DNA of 64,000 nt from Sindora glabra. Taxonomy: Eukaryota; Streptophyta; Magnoliopsida; Fabales; Fabaceae. Position numbers and translations under genes: made by a program. Shown here piece by piece: positions 47,407-59,481 of the stretch. Numbering within the stretch: position 1 is the stretch's first letter; every line of letters begins with the position of its first letter. The notes under the pieces were generated by a model. That model searched no databases and was not told the origin of the DNA. It worked only from the letters and a program-made list of their open reading frames with translations. The stretch lies in the NCBI GenBank assembly GCA_020226215.1, contig CM035232.1:78052130-78116129 (forward strand). Direction: 5' to 3'.

Positions 47407-50376
47407 GCTTAACAAGGCCCAATCTTGTGTTAACAAATCGGTAAATAAGTGGAAAATAAGGGGCCTTTGTTAGTATTCACTTCTAAGCAAGATATTTGGC
47501 TAATTTTAAGTGGTTTTGAAAAGATTTTTCTTCTAATTTTCTTGCCTAAATAACCATGCAACACAAACCAAAATATTACCAAATTTTTACCCAAAAAATA
47601 GAATAACAATTATAAAAAAGAAAAGCTTGTGGAAGAAGCTTTATCTAGGATTTATATAAAGCATTTGGAGTCTTTTTGGCTAGACCTTTCTAGTTTCTTT
47701 TTAGTCAAAATATGAGCATTCTTAGGGTTTTTCAAGTAGGGTTTTCAAATTCCAACAAATTCCAAAAAGCTTCCCAAGTAGTTTCATCACATTCTTACAA
47801 AATAATTGAGGCTCCTATTCATCTCTTCCAAGTTTTATAAGAATTTTCTTTTCAAAGTTTCTAAAGCTTAATGTATTTTAGTAAGGTTGCTACTCTTTTC
47901 AATTGTTTTAAGAGGTCCTTTAAGAATTTAGAAAATTAAAAATTTGAGGTGAATGGCAACTATCTCTTATTTCATTGAGTTTTCTTATGAAAAATAAAGA
48001 AATTGATGATATATGATACTATGAAGTTAAATTGAGTTATATTGTTATATGGTTTGGTTTTGATGTTGTATAAATGTTATCACGATGATATTATGTTGGT
48101 ATTATGATGATTAAGATAAGTGAGAAATGATTCATCAAGTTTTTTTCTCAAGAAGTAACCATAGGAAAATGTAGAAACAAAATTTTGTTAAAAAAATTAT
48201 TGATGTTTCTATTACATCTTGGAATTAAGGATTAAGAAATGTTAAAATTTTCAATTTTTGGTGTTTTAATATTATAGATAATGTTAGAATAGATATGGAG
48301 AAAAGTAGGAATTTTCAAAAAACTTTAAAGATATAAAATGTGATTGTAAATGAACTACGATTATAGGAACTTGAAATAGAAAACTAGGTTCTGTTTGGTA
48401 CTATTTGTGCACCAATTTGATTGAGAAAATTTAAGGTAATTGATGTTCTTTAGTAATTACCATGTTGGTAAGCTTGTATAAAAATTTGGTGATAATTAAA
48501 ATTAATTTAGATGTCAAAAAAGGTCCTTTATCATAATAGTTTCGAATCTATCCAGTTTTGGCAATTTTGTATTTTTGGTTCTGTATAAATAGTACCACCA
48601 CAAAATTTTGGTAAAATAATTAAGGAAATTGTATAAAAACTTGGTAATGATTGGAATTAATTTAAATATTGAAAATGTTTCTTTATTTCAATTCCCTTGA
48701 TGCTATTCTATTTTGAACTTTCCATTTTGGTTTTGCATGAGTAGTAACCATGTGATAATTTTGAGAAATAATTGAAGTTTCTCATTAATTAACATGTTAA
48801 GGATACTATGTCAAAATTTGGTAAAAATTGGAAGTGGTTTGAATACTAAAATAGGACTTTTAATAAGATTACTCACATGCTGTCCTATTTCAATTTCACT
48901 TTTTGGATTCTGAGTGAATAATTCCTAAGAATGATTAGTTTGTGAGAAAATTGGTATTTATTATTCATTAATATATTAGAAGCATTAGATAAAATTTTAA
49001 TGAAATTTTGAGATAATTTGGAAGCCCAAAAAGGCTCCAAACCATAGAGAAGTCATGCTACTTATCATGATTATTGTTTTAATATATTATATTAAAAGTA
49101 TTGCAAGTAACTAAAATTTGTGTTTCATGGATGATGCTAAAGATATAAATTGCTAACCATTCAAAAGAATTGAGTGTTATCATTATTGTGAATGGAATGG
49201 TTGAATATTAACCTTGGATATAAAGTCATGTGATGGTGAAATGTGATTATGTACAAGATTGGCTAAATTTCATGATTGAGAATTGTGATATAGTTGATGA
49301 TGTTTATGCTATTTATTTTGAATGGAAAGATTGTATATCAACCTTGAATATAATGATATATGATATTGAAGGTTAAGAACATGAGAATAGCAAATTTTAT
49401 TAACAAAACTTTTATAGCATAGTTGGTATTTTGACCATACCTTATGAATGTAATAATGAAATGTATGATTGATACCTATGTTTGCTTATGACATCCTATC
49501 ATTGCTCATTATGAGTATAAATACTCATCTTGTACATGATTCATAAAAGAAGTTATTGGCTATTGATCCTTCACAAAGAAAGAAAAGAGTGGTAAGGATT
49601 TGAAAGATAAGGTCAGAGGCTTTATGCCAAGGTAACATGGGATAAAATATAAGAATAAATCTAGATACCAACTATAGTCATTCGATGAATTTTACAAATA
49701 GTTATTATAACTATTCTTTTGATAGATTATGTAAATAATGCATATGAAAATTGTTATTAGCATATTAAAGCAACTATTAGCATATGAGAATGGTCACCAG
49801 TACATAAGAATTTTTAATAGTACTTCAGAGTTAAGTTGTGTATAAAAATCACAAATAGTACCTAAAAGCTTTAATCAACCATTATGCAATAATATATATA
49901 TTTGATCTAATGTAGTGAAATCTTTCTAGAAAAAAAATAAGAATAGCCACTCACTGAATATTTTAATACTCATATTCCTTTCATGAACTTCATTTACAAA
50001 TATGAAGCATGGATTCTAAAGATGATTGACATCTATATGTGAACCTTCATCTTACTTTTGGGAGCCTTTTGTATAGTTTTTTGTGGTGTCCTAATTAGAA
50101 GTCTTATTTTCTAATAGTAATTATATACAGAGTTATGTTTTCAAAAATTTTACACTCTTGTATAAATAATAATTAATATGTGTAATTTATATTTTGAACT
50201 TCTTGCATGTGCAAGTAAACTATTTTCCATAAGAACTTATTTATACTTTTCATAAAGTTATGAAAGAGGAAAAGTTAGGAAGGTCTTAAAAACTTATAAA
50301 GAAAGTTGGTTGGCATATTAATACTACTCAGGTATATTTATATTGGTCATGATATTAAAAAAATCAGGTTATGACA
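47009..50376 (+). mobile_element. Solo LTR (Ty3/gypsy, related to elements A and B)
   Basis: Starts TGTAATACCTC at 47009 and ends GGTTATGACA at 50376, 3.37 kb. Flanks AGCAT (47004-47008) and ATCAT (50377-50381) fit a 5-bp duplication with one change. The end resembles the LTR end of element A (both have TCATGATAT then ATCAGGTT), and 47625-47790 matches the LTR of element B in reverse. No primer-binding site or coding part follows, so it arose by LTR-LTR recombination or is a non-coding derivative. Confidence 0.72.
47364..47404. repeat. (AAT)n microsatellite
   Basis: About 13 AAT units inside the solo LTR. Confidence 0.95.
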
Positions 50377-50381
50377 ATCAT

Positions 50382-51770
50382 ATTAAAAAAATAAATAATC
50401 AAGAATTTTAAGTAGTAGTGAAAGAGTTTTAATAACTTTTTAATAATATAACAATACATAGATAGATAATAGTATAACATTAATTTATACTAATAGTAAA
50501 GTAAATTTAAATCCTATTATTTTCAACTTAGTTAAATCATAATTATTAATTTAGACCTCTTTTAGTACATCATATATTACAGTATAAAGACTATTAAACA
50601 ATATAATATAATATTGTATATGATAAGATAGAATACTATACAACATTTAGTTTATAATAATATAAGATAAACATTTGTATAAAATTATCATATTTTATGT
50701 TTATTTTCATATTTTTGTAAGAATATGTAATTTTAAAAAATGAATAATTTAACAAAAATATTGTTACATATATAAAAAAAAGAACTAATAATTATGAAGA
50801 TATTTTCCAAATGTTGAATATGAAAAAAGAAAAAAAAAAAGGAATTGAAATGATTTGATATTTGAGATTACCACCAATGATGAATTCACTATATGGTAAA
50901 TTTGACATTAACAATTTAGTATTTATAATAATATTATAATATCGACAATTATCCTCTATCTCAAGGAATGGATAGCCTTATATAAAACTAAATATATAAT
51001 AGGAGATTTTTGAATAAGTTATATAATTCGTTTGAATTTCTCAAACATTTTATAAACTCTGATCATATAATTTATTACATACTATTAGATCTCATATGGT
51101 GTGCTAGATGAGAACTTAAGAATTGTTAACTTCTACATTCATATGTAAAAGTTAGTAATTTTCACTTTTTCATTTAGATGAAAAAATATATTACTAATTT
51201 AATTGTAATAAAATAATAAAAGAATTTAAGTAATTTTAATGAAGATATATTAATTTATAATATTTTAGTCAACTCACTTATTCTTTCTCATCTCTATAAT
51301 AGATATATTCATTAACGAAAATAACTAGTAATAATGACAAATGATTATAATATCTTTTTTTATTTTATTATTATTAAATTAATAATATAATTTTTTCATC
51401 CAAATGAAAGTATAAAGGTTGTTAACCTTCAAATTCTGCATATGAATTTGGAGGTGAACAATGGAAAGTGGAGGTTAATAATTTCCATTAATTTAATGAT
51501 GTAAATTTACAACACTAAAAAAATTTATGTGCATAGAATTTATCTTATCTTATCTTACATAACTCTTTAATACCTTAAAGTGAGTTTGGTTTATGGAATT
51601 TTTCTCGTATTCTCAAGAGCGTAAGAATGTTTAATTCAAATTTTAGAAAAATATTTCCAAGAATATTTTTAACCTAATATTCCCCCACAATATTCCTATG
51701 GAGGAGCCAATATCCTGCATTCTTATAATATAAGAACATTTGATTAATATAAAAGACTATTTTATCCATT
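50382..51770. other. AT-rich intergenic DNA
   Basis: More than 75 percent A+T by eye, many short homopolymer tracts, no coding sequence or element termini recognised. Confidence 0.6.
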
Positions 51771-52310
51771 TTATCACTTATCACGATTAATCATTGCCCA
51801 TTATTATTATCTACCACCAATAACCACCTCCTACCACTATTAATCACTAGTAACCACCTATTTTTAGCAACCTTATTAGCTACCATTCTCTACTAATGAC
51901 CACCATTTATTATTATTCATCATTAGTGATTATCGTCTATCACCACCTATCATCAATGTTCACCACTAACCATTACCTATTATCAGTGAGCATTATTTAC
52001 TATTATCTATTACTGTTCACCATCACTTGTTGTCAATAGCCATACCTGACTATTATTCATTATCGATAATTATTGCTAATCATGATCTATTACTAATAAA
52101 AACCATCAATTACTATCTATCATCATTAATCACTGTTAAGCACTACTTATTATTGGTTACCACTAATCTTAAATAATTGTCGCTTCTTCCCACTACCGAT
52201 AACTATCATCAATTACTACCTATTATAGGTAACCATTATTCACTGCCACCACCACCTGTCATCGGTAATATTATCAATTGTCATTCACTATCAATTATCA
52301 TATAATTATT
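51770..52310. repeat. Degenerate minisatellite-like tract
   Basis: About 540 bp made of variants of words such as CACCATT, ATCACTA, TACCACC, TATTATTATC. Words like ACCACC-ATTA-CACTAAT recur every 20-40 bp with heavy drift and no stable unit. The strand is strongly G-poor. No reading frame is sensible. Confidence 0.55.
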
Positions 52311-52500
52311 AATAAAAATATTTTTGATAATAAAATAATATTTTAAAAAATATTTTGAATAATTAAAATAAAATATTATAATATTTTTAAAAATATTTAT
52401 AATTAAGCCGAATATAAGAATATCATACTTTTAAAAATTAAATTCTTAAAAATTATATTTCTAAAAATATTAAAATTTTCAATAATATTTAATTACACAG
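52311..52500. other. Very AT-rich tract with ATATTTT repeats
   Basis: Runs of AATATTTT/AAAATATT that can pair locally; no gene. Confidence 0.5.
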
Positions 52501-52552
52501 CTCATGTCATGTCTTTGTTTTTTGCACTATCGGACTTTGCATGAGATCCATT

Positions 52553-52595
52553 TTCGGCCCATCAAACGTTTCTCCTAAAATAATGGGCCCCAGAT
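52553..52595 (+). promoter_or_regulatory. Site II (TCP-type) promoter elements
   Basis: CGGCCCATC (52555-52563) and AATGGGCCCC (52582-52591) are site II motifs (TGGGCC in either direction). They are common in promoters of plant genes for organelle biogenesis, PPR genes among them. They sit just upstream of the GC-richer exon-like stretch that precedes the PPR relic. Confidence 0.4.
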
Positions 52596-52850
52596 AATCC
52601 AAGTAAGGCTTCTAATGGGCAGGCAAAACACAGGGCAGCAAAAGCAGCATAGCCAATTTGGAAAGTCAAAATCTCAAGACTTGCAAAAGTTGACGGCCAT
52701 CGCGCTCGCCGGAGTCACTGGTGCTATTCCAGGAGCTCGACGCCGAGACTTTACGAGAATGGTCATCAGAGAAGCCTGCTTCCCACTTTGGATTTCGTGC
52801 TCAATCTAGACTATCAGAGGCTTAAAAGCAGGTTCCTACATTCATAAAAC
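52596..52850 (+). other. Exon-like GC-rich stretch, possible 5' leader of the PPR locus
   Basis: Contains a 64-codon open frame (52615-52809; LQKLTAIALAGVTGAIPGAR inside it). Higher GC and codon-like texture suggest transcribed sequence. It lacks PPR motifs and is not in phase with the PPR relic. Most likely the leader exon of the former gene; a separate small gene is possible. Confidence 0.35.
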
Positions 52851-53080
52851 CATTGAGCATTTGTTTTTTTTTTTCCTCCTTTTTTTCGTAATTAGGATAA
52901 ACTAGAACGGATTACATAAGTAGCTATACATATAATTCAATTGACGGCGTGGCGGAGCAGATGATCCGTTCATCAAGTGCTCGGGCTTCCAAGATAGCCA
53001 TTGCCCATTATAATGTTGGTGTTAGAGATCGAATATCTGATAATGGGCGCCGTTGCACAACAAAGGGTTGATAAGAAGAG

Positions 53081-54519
53081 CTGAAGCTTGGTTCGTTAAA
53101 ATTGTATGTACGCTTTTTGTCCGATCAAACTCATTGGATAAATTTTTGGGTTAGTTTAGTGAGGATTTAACTCCTTTGCTGGCATTTGAGGTTGTCAGAA
53201 GGTTCAATAACCTCCACCTGGGTTTAAAATTCTTTTGAGTTTACCAGGGAAAGGTTAAATAATTCTCATTCCTTCTATAGTTATAGTTTTCTTTTGCGGT
53301 CCCTTTGTCATACTGGTCTCCATGATTCAGCAAAAGTGGTATATGATTGTATGAGATCTGATGGGAAATTGCCTGATAGTTTGCTCTTGGGATTTTTGGT
53401 GTCATCTTTTGCGCAGGCAGACAGTTTGATTTTTCAAAGGAATTGCTTAACGAGTTTCAGAGAAACAATATAGGAGTAAATGCTTTTGTTTATAATGATT
53501 TGTTCAACATCTTGGCGAAACAAAATAAAGTGGTTGAAGCCATTCGCTTGTTTAGGGAGAAAATGGTATCTCATTCTCGTCCACAAACTTGCACCTTCAA
53601 CATTTTAATCCGTAGTTTGTGCAGAGTAGGAGGAATCGAAGAAGCTTTTAAGTTTCTCAACTATATGACGAGTTTCAGCTGTTCCCCTGATATATTTACA
53701 TATAAAACCCCAGTACATGGTTTGTGTAGATTGAATGAGCTTGATAGGGCACGGGATCTACTAGAAGTTTATTCAAGATGTGAGTATGTCCCTGATGTTG
53801 TGAGTTATACAACGATTATATCAGGGTGCTGTAAATTGGGTAAAGATGGAGGAGGCCACTATTCTTTTCAATAGAATGATTAGATCTGGGATAAAGCCAA
53901 ATGCTGTCACTTACAATGTTCTTATTTGTGGCTTCGGTAAGGCTGGTGACATAAGTTCTGCACAAGCCATGAAAAGATGATCTTTCAAGGTTGTTCTCCT
54001 GATGTTGTCACATACACAGCCCTGATTGAGGGCTATTGTCAAGCTGGACAGCTGCATTGGGGCTTTGACTTGTAGCATAAAATGAATGCAGAAAATATTT
54101 CTCCAAGTTTGCATACCTTCTCTGTTCTTATTACTTCCTTGTGCAAGAACAACAAATTGCACGGAGCTCATGACATGTTAAGACTTTTGAATCAGAGTGC
54201 AATTATTCCAGAACCATTTATTTACAATCCTGTTATTGATGGTTATTGCAAATCTGGAAATCTTGATGAGGCAGATGCCATTGTAGCTGAAATGGAAGAG
54301 AAGAGGTGCAAACTTGATAAGGTCACATTCACTATTCTCATAATTGGACATTGTATGAAGGAAAGAATGCCTGAAGCAGTTGATATCTTCTATAAGATGT
54401 TGGAAGTTAGTTGTGCCCCGCATGACATCACTGTAAATTCTTTAAATTCATGTCTTTTGAAGGCTGGAATGCCTGGCGAAGCTGCCCATATTAATCAAGC
54501 TCTATTAAAGAGAAATTAA
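53081..54519 (+). pseudogene. PPR protein pseudogene (At2g06000-like)
   Basis: Codes for P-class pentatricopeptide repeats, RNA-binding helical repeats normally acting in mitochondria or chloroplasts. The order follows Arabidopsis At2g06000: WFVKIVCTLFVRSNSLDKFL, then LRSLCHTGLHDSA, FNILIRSLCRVGGIEEAFKF, VSYTTIISGCCKLGK, PNAVTYNVLICGFGKAGDI, VVTYTALIEGYCQAGQL, NPVIDGYCKSGNLDEADAIV and FTILIIGHCMKERMPEAV. At least six disabling changes occur: TAG at 53152, frameshifts near 53235, 53420, 53845 and 53971, and TAG at 54073. The two longest open parts are 53443-53874 and 54082-54519. The reading order is intact, so it decayed in place as a once complete gene. Confidence 0.9.
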
Positions 54520-54559
54520 AAATGGAGATGAAAAAAACTTGGTAATTATTGATGGGATG

Positions 54560-55100
54560 AAAACAGGAATTTTCTTGAACAGGCTGAAAGTTGGATGAAG
54601 AATACATCAACTTTTTGTATGATAGTCGAGAAACTCTCATTATCACAGTTGTTTTTGCTGCAGCTTTTACTGTACCCGGGGGAATGACACCGGTGACTTG
54701 TAAAACAGAACCCCTATATTCTTGGAGAATAACACATTCATTGTGTTTGCTGTGTCGGATGTACTAACTTTGTTTTCATCTTTAACTTCTTTCATGATAT
54801 TCTTGTCAATCTTCACTGTGCACTATGTTGAAGAAGATTTTTTTAATAGACTGCCTCGGAGATTAAATACTAGGCCTGGCTTCTTTGTTCTGTGATATTG
54901 CAACCACAAGTGAGCTTTCGGTGCAGCAGCTGTATTTTTTGGTGCTCCGGGAAATGTTTAAATGGGTGACAATTCCAATCATTCTTCTGGCTTCTCTACT
55001 GGTTCTACTATTGGTCATGCTTCAAATGCTCCTTTTTATTATGCAAATGATCAGAGCAACTTATGGATCCAACATCTATCTCCCTCTAAGTCATTGGTAA
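54560..55100 (+). pseudogene. Ankyrin-repeat/PGG-domain protein remnant
   Basis: Immediately behind the PPR relic. Broken frames read WMKNTSTFCMIV, ETLIITVVFAAAFTVPGG, then IFLENNTFIVFAVSDVLTLF, SSLTSFMIFLSIFTVHY, EEDFFNRLP, then LVLREMFKWVTIPIILLASL with ATYGSNI. This is the C-terminal membrane PGG domain of plant ankyrin-repeat proteins (ACD6-like group), including the name-giving PGG. The ankyrin repeats are absent. Frameshifts and stops show it is dead. Confidence 0.82.
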
Positions 55101-55104
55101 AACT

Positions 55105-55640
55105 TGAGGCGTGAAAGAGGCTGCTGTTCTTGGTGCCAATTTACGAGGGTGGTTGCAGCCCTGATATGGTGCCTTCCCCAGTTGAGATTTGTTTTGGAAG
55201 TTTTGTTGCGGGAATTTTCAAAGATCATAGGTGACGCGTTCTAACAGGATTTGTAAAATACGCAATAATTTCTTCAGCTTTGGCTGCTGGAGAAGCTCTG
55301 CAGATTGTTGCCTTGCCTTCCCATGCATGGAATTTCTTACCAATTAGAGAGTATGACGGTAAGCAATTCATTTCACTTGTAAGGGTGACGAAGTATTAGG
55401 GAAAATAGAAGAAATTATTGCTGATGAAGCACTTAGCACTACAGCTTCAAGAGGCTTCTGTATCCCTGACTTGATTCTCTGCTGCTTCAGAAAAAAGCAG
55501 GAGATGCTATTTTTTAATTTTACGATCCTGTTTTTAGTTAAGTTGTCAATGACCTAGAGAGCTTGCTTCCTGATATATCCTCCTTGCAGGATGATGGAAA
55601 ATTAAAGAAAAAATGACATTCATTCGGCAATTTTTGCTAT
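55105..55640 (+). pseudogene. Unidentified gene remnant
   Basis: GC content and texture remain gene-like. Frames read EAAVLGANLRGWLQP, SALAAGEALQIVALPSHAWN, then KIEEIIADEALSTTASRGF and, further on, a VVNDLESLLPD block, each in a different frame. They may be one decayed coding sequence. I do not recognise the family, and no start or splice pattern can be given. Confidence 0.4.
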
Positions 55641-56166
55641 ATTTTGATTTGTGTGAAACAAGTCTCAGATTGTAAAATTTTATTCGGTACAAAGCATGTT
55701 TCTTGATCTTAGTTTTCCTAGAGGTGACACTAAAAGCAAAGCCGAAGTTTTGTTTCGCACGAACAAATAAATTAATTTTTTTGTTATTGATTTGATCAAT
55801 AAATTATAAGTTAGTTTTTATAAGTATTTTGAGCACTAATTTATTGAAAAAAAAATAAGATTTGGGCTTTGTCATGTACAAATAGCAGATAAGCTAATCA
55901 ATAGTTAATAAGTAAATTAATAGTTTATAATGAATAATTAATAAGTTAGTTGATAATTTATAAACTTATAATTGATAATTGATAAGTAAATTAATTATAT
56001 AAAAAATATTTTGTAAAATGAATTATTGAATTAAATAGATTAATAGAAATAGACATATAAATTAAAATAATGCATATTTATTTAAAGATTAAATTATATT
56101 TATACAATTAAAATGTTCAAGATAAAAATATAATATCTAATATTTAATTAATTATATTTTATGAAA
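55641..56166. other. AT-rich intergenic DNA
   Basis: No gene. The part 55890-55990 repeats ATAATTAATAAGT-like words and can form hairpins. Confidence 0.5.
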
Positions 56167-57216
56167 GGCTTAATTTTATTTTTGGTCTCTCTAATATATA
56201 TTTTATTTGCATTTGATCCTCTTAAAATATAAAAATCTATTTTGATTCTTCTAAAATTAAATTTTGGACATTTTTGGTCCAAACCATTAAAACTGATGAA
56301 AAAAGTTACATTTTCATTAAAGTTAATGAAAATTAACTTTGAAAGAGAGAGAAAAAAAAAGAAAAGGAAGGAAAAGAAAAAAATAAAAAAATTAAATATG
56401 TAATCTATTTATTCATTAAAATGAGAAAAATGAAAAATAAAAGTAAAAAATGAAAACACCAAAAATATTTAATTACTAGTTATAACAAATAATATATCAA
56501 ATTATTTAAAAAATAATAAGTAATTTATTTATTTTCAAAGTAATTAATAAAATTATTAATTATATTAAAATCATATTTAATTAAAATTTAAAATTTTTCA
56601 TAATATATTTAAAGTTCTATTTTATTGCAATAGATAGAATAATTGACCATTAATGATTTTGAATATATAACTTATTTGATAATTTATTTTTTTATAATTT
56701 ATTCATCTAATTATGAATTTTCTTTTACCAAAAATATTTATATCAAATATCCCTCAAGAAAATTAATTATTGTTAAAAGTCATCCAAAATATGAATTAAA
56801 TAATTAATTGCATATTTTTAATGAATAAATAAATTATATATTCAATTTAAAATAAAAGTAAAAAAGAAAAATATTCAAAATATTTAATTACTAGTTGTAG
56901 TAAATAATATATCAAAATATTTAAAAATAATAAGTAATTTATTTATTTTTCAAAGTAATCAATAAAATTAAAATCATATTTAATTAAAATTAAAATTTTA
57001 TTATAATATATTTAGAGTTCTATTTTATTGCACTGAATAGAATAATTGACCATTAATGAATTAAGCATATAACTTATTTTTTATTTGAATGATAAGTTAT
57101 TTTTTATAATTTATTCATCCAATTAGGAATTTTCTTTTACTAAAAATCTTTGCATCAAATATCTCTTAAGAAAATTAATTATTATTAAAAGTAATTCCAA
57201 ATATGTGATATTAAAT
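56167..57216 (+). mobile_element. Left arm of a long inverted-repeat (foldback/Mutator-like) element
   Basis: From 56274 to about 57206 it is the inverted copy of 64000-63496 (allowing for an internal duplication). The outer part 56167-56273 (GGCTTAATTTTATTTTTGGT at its start, GGTCCAAACC inward) has its partner outside the window. Arms of this composition with no coding capacity are typical of foldback or Mutator-like elements. A 9-bp target duplication cannot be tested because the right end is not in the window. Confidence 0.6.
56380..57206 (+). repeat. Tandem duplication inside the left arm
   Basis: Unit 1 about 56383-56810, unit 2 about 56828-57206. Both run from the TTTATTCATTAAAAT region (reordered in unit 2) through TTTAATTACTAGTT, GAATAATTGACCATTAATGA and CAAATAT-CC/CT to TTAATTATT. 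They differ by small indels and substitutions. The right arm has one copy only. Confidence 0.7.
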
Positions 57217-57961
57217 TGTGTTAGATCTATCCTAAATTAGATACAATAAAAAAATGAAGGGTATTCTTGCTTTACTTCAGAAAAAAGAAAAAAATTGGAA
57301 GTAATAAGAGATATATTTGGCACCACAAAAGTTGAATTCCTTTTAATAAGTCTTCAAGTTCTTACAAGAACTTAGAGAGGAAACCCTAATAAATATTCAA
57401 ATTGCATTCATGTCAAAAGTTAAAATCTTAAATCTAATTTATTATAAGTAACAAGCCTTCTTATATAACTCTCTATAACCTTGATTAAAAAATAGGTTGA
57501 AATGACATCAAATAAACCCAAAATACTTTAAAATGATTCAATATAAAATAAATATAAATTAAAGACCCAAATGTTATATTAAAGTCTAAAACATCAAATA
57601 ATAGAAAAATAGAATAAAGTGGCGTCAATTAGGACTATGGTTAATGTGACACCATCTCTATGATGATGTGACAATGCAATGACTTATGGCTGATGTGGCT
57701 CCAACTCTTTGATGATATGGTGGTGATGTGGTGCTAACTTAGTGATAATGTGACACAATTCAAATGAACTTAAACAATCTCCTTCAAACTCACTTCTTTA
57801 TGATTGGCCTCCTTTAAAATTATATCATCATGGGCTGATTGTATGACCTTTTCCAAGTTTCAAGCTCTCTTTTCAAGCATACAGGTTTTTTGAATTAACC
57901 ATTGAATCTCTTCCTTGATTCCCTTAATTAGTTCTTTGTGATTGCCTCCTCTAAGATCACA
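57217..57961 (-). mobile_element. 3' LTR of element F
   Basis: Begins TGTGTTAGATC and ends CTAAGATCACA; aligned end to end with 62702-63433. Confidence 0.85.
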
Positions 57962-58239
57962 TCATCCCCTTTTCTTTGAGATGATTTGTTCTCGAATATT
58001 CAAAACTTACATCAAGAAGGATAAAATTAGGAACACTAAAAGAAGCACTTACATCAAACTTATAATAGGAATTCAAACTAAAAACATAGTTATTGTCTCT
58101 TCAAGAACTTAGAATGAACTATCTCTACTTAGACTCTTTAAGAACTTGAATTTTTTTGGATTTAGAAAACCTCTTTTTCCACTCATATCATTAAGTGATA
58201 ACCACCTGGATCAAATATAAAATAAAAGTCAATAATCTT

Positions 58240-58900
58240 ATACAAATATGTAAAATTATCAATAATAATAAGTTTATTAATGAAAGCACATAAAACATGG
58301 TTCTTTATAAGCTTTCCACAAAAGTTAATGAAATCATGAAAGCTTTTAATTTTAACAACAAATTAAGGTGGAGAACATTCTCTAATTGTCTTTTCTTCAT
58401 CCACCTTTATTACTTTTCCACACATAATATCATCCACAATTATAATACTTCTTATATAACATGAGCATTTCTCAAAATTAGCATACAACTTCCTATTCTT
58501 CAAAATTCGCAAGACATATTTCAAAGGCTCATTATGCTCAGTTATTCTTTTACTATCCACAAGAATATCATCAAGATGTGGCAAGCAATCTTTTCAATTC
58601 TTTAATTTCTCAAACAACAACAAGATCCTTCCTTTAAACTCATAAAAATAATGGAAATAAACACAAGCAAATTTATCAATGAAAACATATAAAATGTGAT
58701 TCATTAAACTCAGGGAAGTACTTGGTACATTAGACAAACCAAGCATCAAAGCCAATCATTCATATAAACTAAGCTTTACTTTGAAAATATTTTTCCATGC
58801 ATTCCTTATTCCAAAGTGAAGTGGATAAAATCCACCCATCAAACCATACTTAGAAAAAACATAAGAATCATGCAACACATCAAGCATATATTATAAAGTC
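58240..58900 (-). pseudogene. Reverse transcriptase pieces of element F
   Basis: The minus strand reads MLDVLHDSYVFSK, then LSNVPSTSLSLMNHILYVFI (58.7 kb), then PHLDDILVDSKRITEHNEPL with LYANFEKCSC and KVDEEKTIRE (58.59-58.36 kb; usual YFDDILIYSK...LYANL-KCSF...VDEEKV). A second copy of the NHVLCAFINK block follows near 58.29 kb, so one RT segment is partly repeated. The YxDD has become HLDD. Confidence 0.8.
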
Positions 58901-59481
58901 TTTTTAAATCTAAAATGTTTTATCAAATCAACTCTTGTGATGAAAGAACTTTTAGAAAATACAAAAGAACTAAGTAACTTATCATATAAATCCCTTACCC
59001 CAAAATGTATTATCAAATCACAATCATAAGTTTTTCTAACAAACAAATCCTTTAAAGAACTTTTTGGCATAAACAATTCCTTTCTTTTACTCAAAATTTT
59101 ATCATGCCTAATCCTTTCATAAATACCAACATTGGAAACAAACTCAACTTGTAAAGGAATAACAAAATCATGTGAAGAGGTAGCACTAGCATAATCATTT
59201 ACATATAAATTCTTAATGCACTTAAGACTTAGCAATTTTGTATACAAAGAATCCTTATTATGCTCAAAATTCAATGATTTATCATGGAAAGTAGGGATAA
59301 AAGTATACTTTTGAGCCAAAGCATTATCTACCACACTACTTTTACCTTGCTTACATTGGATGATACATGGATATGTTTCATGAAATTCTTTATTCTTGGT
59401 ATGCTTTTCAATCCCATGATCTTTAAAGGTTTGAGTTGAATTTCTAAGGATAGACTTTATATAATGCTCTCCTTTCTTCAA
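58891..59481 (-). pseudogene. RNase H end and integrase start of element F
   Basis: A 196-residue open frame, the longest of any transposon here. It reads HETYPCIIQCKQGKSSVVDN (usual ETFPYVI-YKQGKENIVADALSR), then ALAQKYTFI, FEHNKDSLY, and ELFMPKSSLKDLFVR with HFGV (usual LC-P-SSLRELLVREAH, HFG). The zinc-binding HHCC region is cut short and replaced by RT sequence. The frame survives by chance or through recent rearrangement. Confidence 0.82.

Noticed and set aside
52920..53000. Possible tRNA gene (GC-rich piece with GGCGGAGCAG)
   Set aside because: No cloverleaf can be formed and no box B is present.
53911..54423. Minus-strand frames of 81-86 codons
   Set aside because: Antisense of the PPR pseudogene.
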